Source: Phycomyces blakesleeanus NRRL 1555(-) (lineage: Eukaryota; Mucoromycota; Mucoromycetes; Mucorales; Phycomycetaceae). Taken from it: DNA of 64,000 nucleotides. The position numbers and the translations under genes are program-made. Below the pieces are notes generated by a model that had not been told where the DNA came from, did not search any database, and saw only the letters and a program-made list of their open reading frames with translations. The stretch lies in contig NW_017265159.1 of the NCBI RefSeq assembly GCF_001638985.1, positions 62,001-126,000 on the forward strand, given 5' to 3'. Below, piece after piece: positions 1-13,396 of this stretch. Position 1 is the first letter of the stretch. Every line of letters starts with the position of its first letter.

Positions 1-3000
1 GGCTTTAGTAATGCGAAATATTGATATTGTGTACAACCCTATTACTATCAGTGCCGTCATTGAATTCTTTAGACCTCCTGAAACGAGTGCTGATAGTGTT
101 AATGCATTAATTGAGGTTGCTGGTGATACATTGGAGGATATCAAAAACCAGACACGCGCTAGTTTAGCATTTGCTCTCGAAAGACATACCACTTTAGATC
201 TTCGAGTGGACATGGATGCTCCTGTAATTATCATTCCAGAAAAGTAAGTAAAATTATATCCACTATAGTTTCCAGTACAGAATCAGGGAAGTTGGTTTTA
301 ACTGTTATACACAAAAAATATTAGTTGTTCCTTGAAGAATTGTCGAGGTATTGTTGTTGACGCTGGTCATATCAATATTGAGAGCAATTTGGCACCTGCT
401 GGTGCATTCAATGAGATGAAGTCCAAGAAAAGTGCCGAATATACCACGGAAGACTATGTTCAACTTAGATCATTTATGTACGACAAGTTTACCATTCAGC
501 TCACGCAAACGAAGATTCTTGTTGGCGATTCAGTTGACACTTGTCTCGCTCAAGTACGAGAGCCTACCAAGGAATACAATCACCTTCATCTTGTTGATCG
601 CATAGATATGACTTTCTTGTTGGAAATGTGTATTGTTGCAAAGTCGAACGACTTGACACGTTTCAAGATGTCTGGTCATCTTCCACTATTGTCAGTCAAT
701 TTCTCGGACACAAAGTATCGTATATTAATGCAACTTCCCCGATTGATTGAAGCTTCTGGTATTTTGGGCAATGATAAGCCGGATCATCTTGAAAGTGACG
801 AAGAGGTGGATCAACAAGCAGCTTTGGATGCTCAACGTCGTATGAGCTTTATGAACACCCGACTATGGGAACAATCCGATGGTGACCTTTATATCGACAG
901 TGATAGCGATAGCGATCTTAGCCAAAAGGATTCGGATGAACTGTGGTCTGTGGCAGAAACTGCAGAAACTGAAGCTACCCAATTGAAGCAAAAAACATCG
1001 AAAGAGACCCATGTAAATCAGAAAATTTTTGAACTTGATTTTAAGGTAGACAAGGTTTCTGCAAATGTGCTCATGGCAAGACGACAAAGAGAAGAAGGTT
1101 CTACATTTGAGGATCTTTTGTGTGAAGTAACTCTAGAACATCTTTCAGTTGAATACTGTATGCGCCCATTTGATATGTCGATTGGACTTTCGCTTGAATC
1201 TCTTAACGTGGTCGATCGTATGGCTCATGGAAACGAGTTCAAATACCTTGTTACTTCCGACAATATGGTTGTCCCGTCTTCAGATTCAAAGTCTAAATCT
1301 GAACCAACAGAACTCGTTCATGTGGAATATATTCGTGTAGACAAAGAAAGCCCCGAGTACCGAAATAAGTATAAAGGAATTGAGCAGACGGCCAATGTAA
1401 CCCTCTCAACCCTGAACTTCATTGTCACCCAGAGCTCAGTCTTGACCCTCTATAGCTTTGTATTGGATACATTTGTTGAGGATGAGTCGCCTACTAGAAG
1501 TTCCATTGACCCATTTGTTGCTTCATACCCCAAAGCACAGGATAGACGGGTTTCCAGGCAACAAGACAAAAGATTATCAGTCTCCAAAGACGCTGATCAA
1601 CGTCGACGGTCTTCTGCCGTGCCACCCAAAGATTCAACACCACCACAACCTAGCAATATATATGTGCACCTTTTATTGGATAGTGTGAACTTTATTCTTA
1701 ATGATGACGGTGTACGTCTTGCAACAGGTCGACTCTCGCACGGTGACATGTCTGTACTTATGATACAGAATACTGTCAAGCTCTCTGCCAAGTTTGATAA
1801 TTTCACTTTAACAGATGATCTCAACGATACGAGCGAGGGATCAAAAAATACTCATCAGACCGACCTTTTGACAATTCAGGGAGAAGAGTTGATTGATTTA
1901 CGATTCGAAAGCTTTATAGAAAACGGGCCACAAATATATCCAGGCTATGACCAACTTCTCTACCTTCGTATGGGATCTGCTCAGTTCACCTTCCTTGAAC
2001 AGCCAATTACTCGCTTTATGAGCTATTTTAGTAAATTTGCTGAAATGAAGCTTATGTTTGATCGTGCTCGCCAGGCTGCCTATGAATCCGCTCAGCACCT
2101 TCAACAAGCTGTTACAAAAATGCATTTTGACGTTGTTATCAAGACGCCAGTTGTATTTTTCCCCGAAATGCATAATCATCCTATGGATGTTGTAGTAGCA
2201 CATCTCGGTGAGATTTGGGCATCTAATACGTTTGTGGATGAAGAGGACGGGTGTATTAATGCCATTCGCGCTGGCTTGCGTGCCATTAACGTTACGTCTA
2301 CATTCCATGCCATCCATCCAAGCACCAAGAAAATACAAGTACAAGAGCTGCCAATTGTTGAAAACACAAACCTTACATTGGATATCAAGAGCCCTCAGCA
2401 GATTAACACTTTACGACCTGATATGGATATTAGTGGAAAGCTTTCTGATCTCTCGATGCGCTTGACTGAAGTCCAGTATATATTTCTGATGGATGCGGTT
2501 AATATGATTTCAAGAATATTCTCTGGGACTGAAGAGCCCGATTCTTCGTCTAAAACTCATCCAAATCAGTCGAATTTACTGACTCAAGAGGATCAGCTTC
2601 AAGCAACAACTGATGAAAACACTAATATTAACTCTCGAACAAATGTGAGCTCCGATGTGGATGAAGAGAACCATGAAGAACCACCGCGGATCCGTATGGA
2701 CCTCGATGCACAGACTATTGCACTTGAGCTTTTTACGAACAAAGACGTCAACAATTGGACACAACCACCCGATAGTTTACTGAAGGTTGCTATGAACGGC
2801 AGTAGAGTTCAGGTAGAAATGCTTAAGACGGGATGCATCAAGACAGACCTCAAGGTTAAATCTCTGGTTGTCAATGACTCTCGTCCCAATATCAATAGCA
2901 AGTACAAAGAAATTATGCCAGCTATTGAAAACGGTTATCAATTTGAGATGCTGCTCGACCTTTCACCAGCTGATCCAGTACGCCGTGGTGTAGCTATTAT

Positions 3001-6000
3001 GACTATTAATGATCCAAAAGTTATTATTTCCCTTGATCATGCCTTTGTGCTACAGAATTTTGCCATGTTACCATTTACCCAAAACCATAACCCCGCGTCC
3101 TCCCATCAATCTTCCGCTAAGCACACAGAAGAGTTCTTGTCTGGTTTGGCTGAGAATCTCGCTGCTGAACCCGTAGTAGAGCAAGGCATTGAGCTGTCTT
3201 ATAGTCTAAACGTAGTCCGCGCGGAATTCGTGCTTTTGGCCAATCCAGATACCATAGAATCTGAAGCGGTTGTTCTTTCTGCTGAACAAGTCATGATATC
3301 TCGGCAGGCTGTTACAGCACTTGTTGTACGACAGATGGGAATGTTCCTTTGTCGAATGGATAAGCGTAATGTATCGACACTCAAGTTTATCCAAACATTT
3401 GACGTGTCTATTTCAATGAATATTGATACCAAAGGTCCTGAAGGACAACCCAAGACAGACTTGCAAGTTGATGTGGATGCACTTGTACTACGTCTATCTT
3501 ATCGAGACGCAATGCTCATCACAGATATTTTTAACAAGGCGTATGCCCTTTACGAGAAAAGTGTTGGTAGTCAACCACCGGCTTTATCTGGAACTAGTCC
3601 TGCTCAAACAACTGTGTCAACAAACAACACACCACATGCGCATGAACTACCTAGGTTTATGGAAGCAAAAGAATCGGTTTGTTTAGCTTAAAATTTGTAT
3701 TTTTATACAATGTATTAAGCCATTAATATTTTACTGTAGCTTCGAGCTTCTTTCCAAGGCATGCAAGTCATCTTAATTGATGAGATTCACGAAATGCCTA
3801 TGGTAGACATGACTCTAAAGCCATTTAGTGTTGATGTTGCCAACTGGTCTCGTTCAGTAAGAAAATATTATGTGTTCTTTATGCTTTATTAACGTCCTCT
3901 CTTTTACTTTTAGCTTTCTGCGACAGTGGAGCTTGCAACTTATATAAACTACTTTAATATCAAGAACTCCCATTGGGAGCCTTTAGTAGAGCCATGGAAT
4001 GTTCAATTGGCTATATCACGGAACAATATGCTTCCTAACGACCCACTTCACGTAGAGCTGCTGTCTGATAACATTCTTAATCTTAATGTGACTCACACTT
4101 TCCTTGAGAGTGCAATGGCTACGATGCATCTCTGGGATAAAAGATCATACAATGGTTACCATGGTGAACGTGGTGCGGTTGCGCCATATCGGATTGCAAA
4201 CCACACTGGTTATAAGGTGCACGTTTGGAGTACGAAAGTAGGAGACAAAAAAGATACAGTAATCAAGAGTCTTGAAAATGGACAAGAGATGGAATGGTGG
4301 TTTGAAGATTGGAGAAAGCGACGTGAGGTAAATATTAGATAGTATAAAAAAGCATGCTAAAGAAAATGATACTTTGAATTATATTACCTGTTTAAAATAC
4401 TAGTATATACTTGTACTAATATCATATTTTTATAGACCACTTCATCTGGAAACAAGAATTTATTGAATGTCCAATTAGAAGGTGCCTTGTGGGAAAGTCT
4501 TCGAGATATTTCAGTGGACACAGAAGGCGAAAAAATGCAACCTCTCCAGCCTATGATAAATGATGTTGAACATCATATAATGTTTGATATCAAACTTGTA
4601 AACAATGTCAAGGTTGTTACTATTCGATCAACCATGGTTATTGAGAATAAAACACTCTTGCCTGTTGACTTTGTTTTGCTTGATAAGAGCGGGAATCCCT
4701 GTTCGCATATAAAGAAAATCGGTAAGTTATCTTTTGACCTTATTTTTGTTTTATTTTTTTGTAAAAAAGGATATTAAACATTATAATCATGTAGCCCCTG
4801 GCCAAGATTATGCCATTCCTATTGAAGCTGCCTATAATGATCGTTTTTGTGTCCGACCTGATGGTAAGTATAATAATGTGTATGGATAAAAACTAAAATA
4901 TCTTTATTAGCTGGATTTGGATATAAATGGGCAGACAAAATGCTGCACTGGACAGACTTTGTTCGCCCTGGAGAAAAACCTAGCACAATACAATGCTTAG
5001 GAGAAGGAGAAGATATGCCACCATTTATGTTCCAGATCCATTCACGTTTTGATAAGAATAATCAGCTATTCGGGTAAGCTTCTCTTAAATTAAAACACCC
5101 TGTGTGAATTGAAAAAGAAAGGGTGTTTTTTTAACAATGTTTTACTCTTTTTCAAGTCACTATCCTGTTATGTCCATTCGTCTCAGCGCTCCTGTAGAGA
5201 TTGAGAATTTGTTGCCTTTCGACTTTAACTTTAGAATTATTGACAAAACTGCTAAGCAAGACTTTGGTTCTTTCTTACGAAAAGGAGGTGTGGCACCACT
5301 TCATGTGATTAAAAATAAGCACTTGCTCATACTAAATATTGCGATATTGGACTCAAGTAAGTAGATAATAGGGACACGTTTAATTATTGGGTATTGAGCT
5401 GTCTTTTTGTGTTTAGATTACAACCCAAGTGATTTTGCTATTATTAGCACGAGAGGCACAGAAGATTTGAATATAGAGGATACACTCCAGCTTAAAAGCA
5501 AGGATAATGTACTTCTCACGCTCAAAATCAATACTATGTAAGTTTTTCTAAAGTCAATATATTTATTTGCCTGCATGTCTGACATATATTGCTTATATAA
5601 AAACCTTAGGGATATTCCTGATTCTGGAGGTGCTCGCAAATACAGTATATACTGTCCATATATCGTGATCAACAAAACTGGATGTCCAATTGGGTTCAAG
5701 CCAAAGCTTGCATGGCAAAGTTCGATGTTTTCTGGCGCTCAAAACACTGCAGTGTGCCGTCCTGGAGTAAAGGTTCTTTTTATAAAAACAAAACAAAATA
5801 TTTTATAATATACTTACATTATAACTGTATTTTAGCCAGAGCCATTTATGTTCTCTTATCCCAAGATTGACAATAGAAATAGATGTCTTATTCAAATATC
5901 TGGTTCCGAGTGGAGTATAGTATGTGTGAAATGATTAAAATAGTTTAGAAAGAATTTTTTTATTGATAAATTATGTTTTGTGACTATATGTAGCCTATAA

Positions 6001-9000
6001 GTTTTGAAGCTGTTGGTACTATGTATGATGTTACAGTTCCAAGTCCTTCAAAGACGGAAGAAATTCATGTCGGTGTCAGTGTCCAGGAGGGACAAGGAAA
6101 GGTAAGAGTCGTATTACTTAAGTTAAAATAATATTCTTACATATTGACTTCCTATACATTAGTACAAGATATCAAAAGTAATTACTTTTACCCCTCGGTT
6201 TATTCTGAGTAACCAAATGGATGAATTCATTCGTTACCGAGAGCCAGAATCGAGAGTCGATCAAGATCTAGAACCAAATCAAAGAATACCATTATACAAT
6301 TTGCGTCGGAACGCGGAGAAGCAGTTGAGTATTAAGCTTCCTGGAATAAATAATCGATGGTATGTTTTATATAGTCCAATATTACCGGAAACAAAGTACA
6401 AAATAACACTATCTTTGCTTTCTATATCACTTTATTAGGTCAGCTCCATTTAATATCCAAGACATTGGCAAAATGCATGTTCGACTAGATAGTGCTGATG
6501 GCTCTACTGCAATGCTCATGCGAGTCACTACTATCCTTCAAGACGCCACTGTATTTATTGTTTTATCCAAAGAAGACAGTAAAAATTGGCCCTTCAGGAT
6601 TGTGAATGAGACAGATGATACCATGACATTCTATCAAGAAGAATTGAGCATTATGCGGGATGATTTCAGTGATAACAGAATGCATCAACAAAGCGCAAGA
6701 CGGTATCGACTTCCTCCTCATCAGTCTGTTCCATATTCTTGGGATATGCCTGCAAATAAGGATAAAAAGATTATTTTAAACATTTACGGCCGCGAAAGAA
6801 GCATTAATTTGCAAGAGATTGGTAGTCAGTTACCTTTCAGATATACTGTAAGTAACAGTAGTATATATATATATCAACCCGGTGATTTCTCTTCTTAATT
6901 TTCTTTCTAGACACGGGAAGGAAAACCAGCTATTGCATCAATAGATATCAAGATATCTGATATGGTCCAATATGTCTACCTGAAGCCGTTTGTTCAATCA
7001 GAAAGTCTGTTCAGACCTACCTCACAAGGGTCTAACTCCTCTGTTACATCTCTTTCTCCTTCTACGTCTACATCGACGTCCTTCAAAGATACAAATGTCC
7101 GAGAAGGGTTTGAAGCTGTAGAAATGAATCTTATTTTGAACTTGATATTCAAGATCGAGATCAAGCAAATCGGTCTTTCGTTTATTAACAGGCGTCTTGA
7201 TGTAAGTATCTTACTTCTCGTATATTTGAGCTATTATATATAAGCGCATCGCTAATAAATATATATCTTACACCAGGAAATTGCATACATAACATTGCGA
7301 GGGCTCAATGTTAGCTTTAAGGATTCAAATGTTTATCAATCCCTTCGGTGGAGTATAAAGTGGATTCAGGTAAGCTACACGATTTTGAATTAATATGGCA
7401 TCAATTTTTACACAATCAACCCATTAGATCGATAATCAACTACCAGGATCAGCCTTTCCTATCTTACTTTACCCTACAAATGTAACCAGGGAAGGCAATC
7501 ATGAGATTCTTCCCACATTACAACTTGCTGTCGATAGAGTCAAGGATGATTGTGAGTCGCCGTTACCATTATTTTGTTCAAATTTTTCTTTTACTGACTG
7601 AGTAAATATCCTTTTCTAGCTCATGGTGTTCTTTACATCAAATATTTCTCTGTTCTTTTACAGAAAATGAGTGTTGAAATGGACGAAGCTTTCGTTTATT
7701 CTATCTTGGACTTTTCACATATCAATGTGGAAGGATGGAACTCTGTCGTGGATGATGGGTATGATGCTTACATTTTTTAAAAGCAAAGGTCGCTTTTTAC
7801 TTCAGATATCTAATATAATTTATTTGACTTGATAAATAGGAAACTGTGGGAATACACCAATGAGATTCCGGATGTTAATTTAGAAGATGGAGTAGCACAA
7901 TTATATTTTGAAATGCTCAGTATTCAGCCTATTCGCTTTGACCTCTCATTCTTACGAACGGATCAATTAAATATTGTTGATGAGAGGTATAAAGGATAAA
8001 GACTACAAAGTTTGAGCTCTTTTTGAAGCAGGGAACTAATATTACCTTTATTTTAGACCACAAGGAAACTCTCCTCTAATGTTCTTTGTAAACATCTTGA
8101 CTATGGCAATTGGAAATATTAATGTGAGTTGCATATTATTAAGCTTATACTTTAAATTCTGTGCTAATATTTTTGAACGCAGGCCGCTCCTATGAAATTC
8201 AACGCTTTGGCTGTTGAGAATTTACGAGCTAGCGGGTCGGATCTTAGCAATCGTATTTTTATTCATTACAGCGATCAGTTCATTTATCAAATTCACAATG
8301 TCCTTGGGTCAGCTGACTTCCTTGGAAATCCTGGTATGTGCTAATTTAAGCATGCTATGGTTTTGATAAAGCTAATGGCAGCTACTCACACTAAACATAG
8401 TTGGTCTTTTCAACAATTTGAGTTCGGGTGTCGCTGAGCTATTTTATGAACCTTGGCAAGGATTTATTATGAGTGACCGTCCTCAAGATCTTGGACTTGG
8501 TATTGCAAGAGTACGTTTTGTTGGAGCGTTCGTGATTGAATTGTGTTACTAATGAAATTGAGAACAGGGTTTTAGTGGATTTGTGCGCAAGAGTGTATTT
8601 GGAGTAACGGATAGTTTTACTAAATTTACTGGAAGTATCGGTAAAGGACTGTCCGTAGCAACTATGGATCGCCAGTATCAGGATAAGCGTCGTCAGAATA
8701 TGGCGAGAAACAAGCCTCGACATGCTTTAGTAGGTGTAGCCCAGGGAGCCAATTATTTTGCCAACAGTATAGCAAGTGGAATGACTGGACTTGTGGTAAG
8801 TCTTAAACACGTTTGTACTACCATAGAAGAACTAAATCTAATAAAAAATGTGTAGACACGTCCTATCGAGGGGGCTAGTAAAGAAGGTGTCAGCGGATTT
8901 TTTACTGGGTTTGGAAAAGGACTTGTTGGGTAAGTAACTAGCATGTAGAGGGACAAAAGAGTAAATACTACTTCTTGTGCTTACTCATAGCAATATAGTG

Positions 9001-9581
9001 CTGTGACAAAACCAGTTGTTGGTGCCTTTGATTTGGCAAGCAATGTGACTGAAGGGATTCGTAACTCGGCTACACCAACGGATGTCAATGACATTGAACG
9101 TATTCGGTACCCCCGCTATATAGGAAACGATGGCATTCTAAAGGTAATCTTGATATGAAAGTATATTTTATCAGTTAGCTCCTCCGTACCTAACATTCTG
9201 GATATAATTATATGCCTTTATTAGCCCTATTCTACGAAAGAAGCTCAAGGTCAACATTGGCTAAGAGAAGTAGACAATGGAAAATATTTTCAAGATAGTT
9301 ATATCTACCATTGTCACGTCCAGAGCGATGAACGAGTTGCAATGCTAACTTCGAATCGTGTGATGCTGCTGAGAACACGCCGACTTATGGTTGAATGGCA
9401 GGAACCATTTACTGAAATTGATACAATTAAATGTCAATCTACAGGTATTGCCATTAAATTGGTTAATGATAAATGGGAACCTTTCCTTGTAATCCCAGAT
9501 AAGAAGACTCGGGAGCTGCTATTTAGAAAGATCGAAGAAGCAGTACTTAAGTACAACAATGTCCGTAGACCTGGTCACTAA
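1..9581 (+). CDS. VPS13: VPS13 lipid-transfer protein, C-terminal part (5' partial)
   Basis: This is the C-terminal part, about 2,616 residues, of a VPS13-family bridge-like protein. The family channels phospholipids between organelle membranes at contact sites. Twenty-six exons can be joined in one frame: 1-243, 325-3676, 3740-3856, 3914-4327, 4436-4721, 4795-4863, 4911-5073, 5157-5356, 5417-5537, 5610-5772, 5836-5919, 5994-6101, 6163-6359, 6439-6847, 6911-7201, 7277-7369, 7428-7551, 7620-7758, 7840-7986, 8057-8123, 8183-8333, 8401-8510, 8568-8795, 8856-8929, 8999-9143 and 9225-9581. The large exon is hydrophilic and acidic, typical of the chorein-repeat region. The middle exons carry the repeated W/N-containing units of the VAB adaptor-binding domain. 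The end has the ATG2-like motif [20 protein letters not shown], a Gly-rich [16 protein letters not shown] stretch and a C-terminal PH-like domain. The N-terminal chorein domain lies outside the window. The family call is strong; individual junctions are inferred. Confidence 0.93.
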
Positions 9582-9793
9582 AAAAGACAAAGCTTATATA
9601 ATAAAATTGAATAATATTTTTTTCTTGTAAAACTGGCTTATAACAAGACTTTGGGATTCTTATTTGAATTTATAAAGATTTATTGAAAAGAAAACTAGTT
9701 ATTAACGGCTTTAACAAAAAAAAAGTACATATAGAGCACAAAACTTTGGAAAAATACATGTGTTGTTTATAAGCATGTACGAAAGCTATGGAA

Positions 9794-10378
9794 TTAACTA
9801 TAGTTTCCGGGAACAACTCTTTGACATCCATATGTGGAAACTCCAAGGTTGCAATCAGCTGACTTAGAGCAGCATCGAATACAGAAGACATTGGCATCAG
9901 GCTCAATAAGATTAACAAAGTACTTGTAGCCATTACATGTTCCCTTTGGTAGATCCTAAATAAATATTATCAGTAAACGCGTTTTTTTAATAGAATTTAT
10001 TATCAATTATATTACCTTGTTGTCGTATTGTCCTCCACCGTCAGAAGCAGACAGCTTGTACTTAGTACGGTCGATCTTGCCAGTGACTTGAGAATAAGTT
10101 CCTGTCGACACATAATGAGCAGATTTGATGAATCCGGTTGGGAAGACCTTTGATCCTGAGGCTAGGGAAGTGCTTGTGCAAAATGGGACTGCATCATTTT
10201 CTGTGTCAGAGATGTTCTCTCCTGGGTTGGGAGGCAGGTAAGAGCAGAAGGCAGAGGCAGAGTTGACGTGGATGGCAGCTCCTGTTCCGCGCTTGGATAG
10301 ACGGACTGGAATAGCTTGGACAATTGAGGCAGCCAAAAGGCAGAACACAATGATAATTGCAGATGTGTAAGAGCGCAT
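9794..10378 (-). CDS. Small secreted Cys-rich protein (GGQYD type)
   Basis: A two-exon gene (10016-10378 and 9794-9955, intron 60 bp) encodes about 174 residues. It starts with a clear signal peptide (MRSYTSAIIIVFCLLAAS then VQA). A Lys-Arg a few residues later could be a Kex2 site. The mature part has a GGQYDNK motif at the exon junction, followed in exon 2 by CNGYKYFVNLIEPD, a CIRCC cluster and further Cys residues near the end. As I remember it, this pattern (GGQYD, then an EPD stretch and paired Cys) occurs in secreted proteins of basidiomycetes and Mucoromycota without an assigned function. The reading frame in the database-style ORF stops inside the intron; the spliced form restores the Cys-rich tail. 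It is convergent with VPS13. It is secreted; its role is unknown. Confidence 0.8.
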
Positions 10379-13300
10379 ATTATTATATTTAAGAAGCTGT
10401 TGTTATTATTCTCCAGTTGACAATTGAACCGGTATTTATACCTTTGAGATTAGTATTTTTCAAAAACATTACTCTTACGTAAATATAAACAGTGGCTGAG
10501 TGTATTAACCTTAAAAAGAATGCTTTTGGAAGGCTTCTTTATTCTTTGTTTTGTTTTGCCAAAGGTTTATTCCGTGGCAGATTGTCTTGTCTTGTTATTT
10601 GTTTATCTTACTTAACCTTCACTTCAAAAAACATCCTTTTTTAGAAATTTAATACTACAAATAGAGTGCAGAAAAAGTTTTATCCTTTTAAAGATATTTT
10701 AACCAACTTGGCCCTTTTTTAGCTTTTTATACTATTATTATTATTATTACTATTACTATTATCATTCTAAAATTATCTATGACAAAAGTGAATATGCTTC
10801 TATTCATATAAACTAGTTTTTTACCTCTTTTTTTTTTAAAAAAAAAATAACTAAATATGCAAAGCCTCCTAGATGACAAACCATTGACCTTACAACTGGT
10901 TGCTATAACATTAACATGAACGCTTTAATTTCTCAGTATGTATACACATTATACACATGTCCAGACTATTAAAGAGATAAAGCTATCTTTAGAAGAGGAG
11001 CAAATTTGTTTATTCAAATGTTTAACTTTTCCTTTTGTTTGCTTCATTTTTTTAGAGTATGATTTTTCTGTATTTGACATTTATTTTGAAACTTAAATTC
11101 ACCAAAAAGAGAAAACTCCTTTTAATAAACATGTTTCAAATTCACTTTATAAATAAACATAGATTCCCATCCAAGGCTATTTCCAGATCCAACAGACTTT
11201 TAGTACATCAGACCATTATTAGCTCGTAAGCCCTGATGAAGCAGCAAATAAACGTTATTCCACCTGACTAATTCAATTGTTAGATTATGTTTCTAAGAAA
11301 AGAATGAGCATGATCTCAGCAACATGTAATCAGCCCATGGTACAGATTCAAAAGCCTCATCAATAATCCCCATTAAACTTTTAAAAAATTATTAATTTAA
11401 TTATACGTGATGTTTCCACTAAGAAAAAACCATTCTGAATAATGGTTTCAACCACAATACAGTCTACTAAAGCTATGTAAGATTGGCAGTTGGGGTTGTG
11501 TTATCATAAAATCACGAGATCACGTGCTGTTTTGTACATGTAAATCACAGTTGATCTCTGAATCTGATCACTCTTTCAATTGGTGCCCTGTACAGCTGTA
11601 GTTTGTGTACGGTCATATGAACGTTTAGTTTATCCGTAGGCTATGATACAATAGACTCAAGTCATATTACGCAAGAAGCGGTCTGTTCTTTTGGTCACAG
11701 ATAGTTATTATGGGCCAGTGGGTTACATATTTTGGGAGCACAAGTATATTTCGTTGTTTTCTAAGCCAAGTATTTCACTTGTACTGTATTTACTTAAACG
11801 AAATTGAAGCTATTCTTAAACATAGTATAGGAATACTATTTTATTTTCAAGTATTAAAAAAGACCAGACCGATAGAATTATATAATATGCACACCAGAAC
11901 TTCTTTTTAAACAAGTCCAACATTTTTTATTGGACAAGTACTGCTATTATCCAAAGTCTTTTGTAACACTCCAATCAATTTTGACCTATGGCAAGCTTTG
12001 GTAGATTCTCGGCAGGAATCTGCAACTCATGCCAGGATTTTCGATTGTAAGAAAAGTTATAAAGCATGTTATATTATAAGCTTGTCCTTCTATTCAAAAC
12101 AAACCCATATATTACCCTCTCTTATTCAATCTTCATGTTACATTTCCATCGCAGCTTAGGTGGACCAATGTATAGTATGCGTGCGTAATTTTTAGTTTTT
12201 GAAGTATAAAATATTTGCTTTAAAATCCGGATTTTTATTTTCTGGCAGATCTTGAATAAATGTGTGACAATTTCATGCACATCACCTTCCAGAAGTGGGC
12301 GATTCAAGTGTGTCCATTTAGACCAGCGACCCAAGGCGTACGACGTTTTGCGTCTTGCGCACGACTTTTACAAACTACATAATCTATATATATCGCATAT
12401 AGAAAAAAATAAAACTTATATATTTGCTACTTAAATGTAGCTATAGATTCAAATATATATTAAATAATAAAACATTTTATTCATTAATTAAATTATTCAT
12501 CTTTTAAGAAATAGATTTCACTTACAAAAAGTACTTTGGGTGGTTAAGGACCAGATATTAGTGCTGGATGGCGGACCACAAGTCACTTTTTATGAGACTG
12601 GCAAATGGTTAAATACGGAAATTCAATAAACGTAGTACTCCAGAGAAGTGTCGTACTCGAGAGGAAAAGTGTCGGGTCAGAATAATTAGTGATACCTCTT
12701 CCTATGCTATTAATTTAAACACCGCATTTTCTTTTAAAGAAAAAATATGCTATTGGAAATGCCAAAACTGAATATCTTGTTGGATCACTTTGTAGAGAAA
12801 CAGTTTCTGTACAAAGTAAACCGAGCAGTTATTTGGTTTTATATTTTCGGCAAAGTTTTTTTTACTCGTAAATAAAAACAATCGAAATTCAATTAGTTTT
12901 CGGGAGTATAGAAATAATGCACCATAGGTATAAAAAAACACTTGGTATAAATGAAAACAAGATTCTGCTTCTACTAAAATTATCTGCACATTGAATGCAA
13001 AGTATAATATAACCTATTTGACTTGTGTCTTGCTTAATTCTATAATGTGTTAAATGATCCAGATACTTTACATACATACATAAGCCAAGGTTTGGCTACA
13101 CAGACTAGTTTACATTACTGAAATACAATATATATTTTTTTGGAGGACGTAACTTTATATTTGATTTATGTCTTGACTGATCGTGTAGTTTATAAGTCTT
13201 TTAAATATTATGCGTGTCGAAAAGATTTGATTTCGAAAATTATATATTGACATTATATTTGGATGCTTTTAGTATTTGATCAGAGACAGCTTGTTATGAA

Positions 13301-13396
13301 AGTCAAATATGACATTTATTGAAGCAGAGAAAAAGGTTTGAGCTTCAAAATTAGACGATCTTTCTTTTCTAACAAGATACTTCTTTAGAATCCCCA
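10379..13396. other. Intergenic region, AT-rich
   Basis: About 3 kb without a gene I can support. It must hold the upstream regions of the secreted protein (left end) and BDP1 (right end). Short ORFs near 11.7, 12.1-12.4 and 12.8-13.1 kb overlap on both strands and lack family features. The stretch at 12.25-12.36 kb is less AT-rich than its surroundings and is open on both strands, so it may be a relic of a former coding sequence, but I cannot name it. No tRNA-like B box or rRNA segment was seen. Confidence 0.5.

Noticed and set aside
12122..12434. ORFs on both strands near 12.2 kb
   Set aside because: Slightly higher GC but no motif or splice-consistent extension; may be a relic, not a supported gene.
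10379..13396. tRNA or snRNA genes in long gaps
   Set aside because: No B-box (GGTTCGA) segment with a matching cloverleaf and no U6-like conserved core was found by eye in this or the other gaps; a covariance search would decide.
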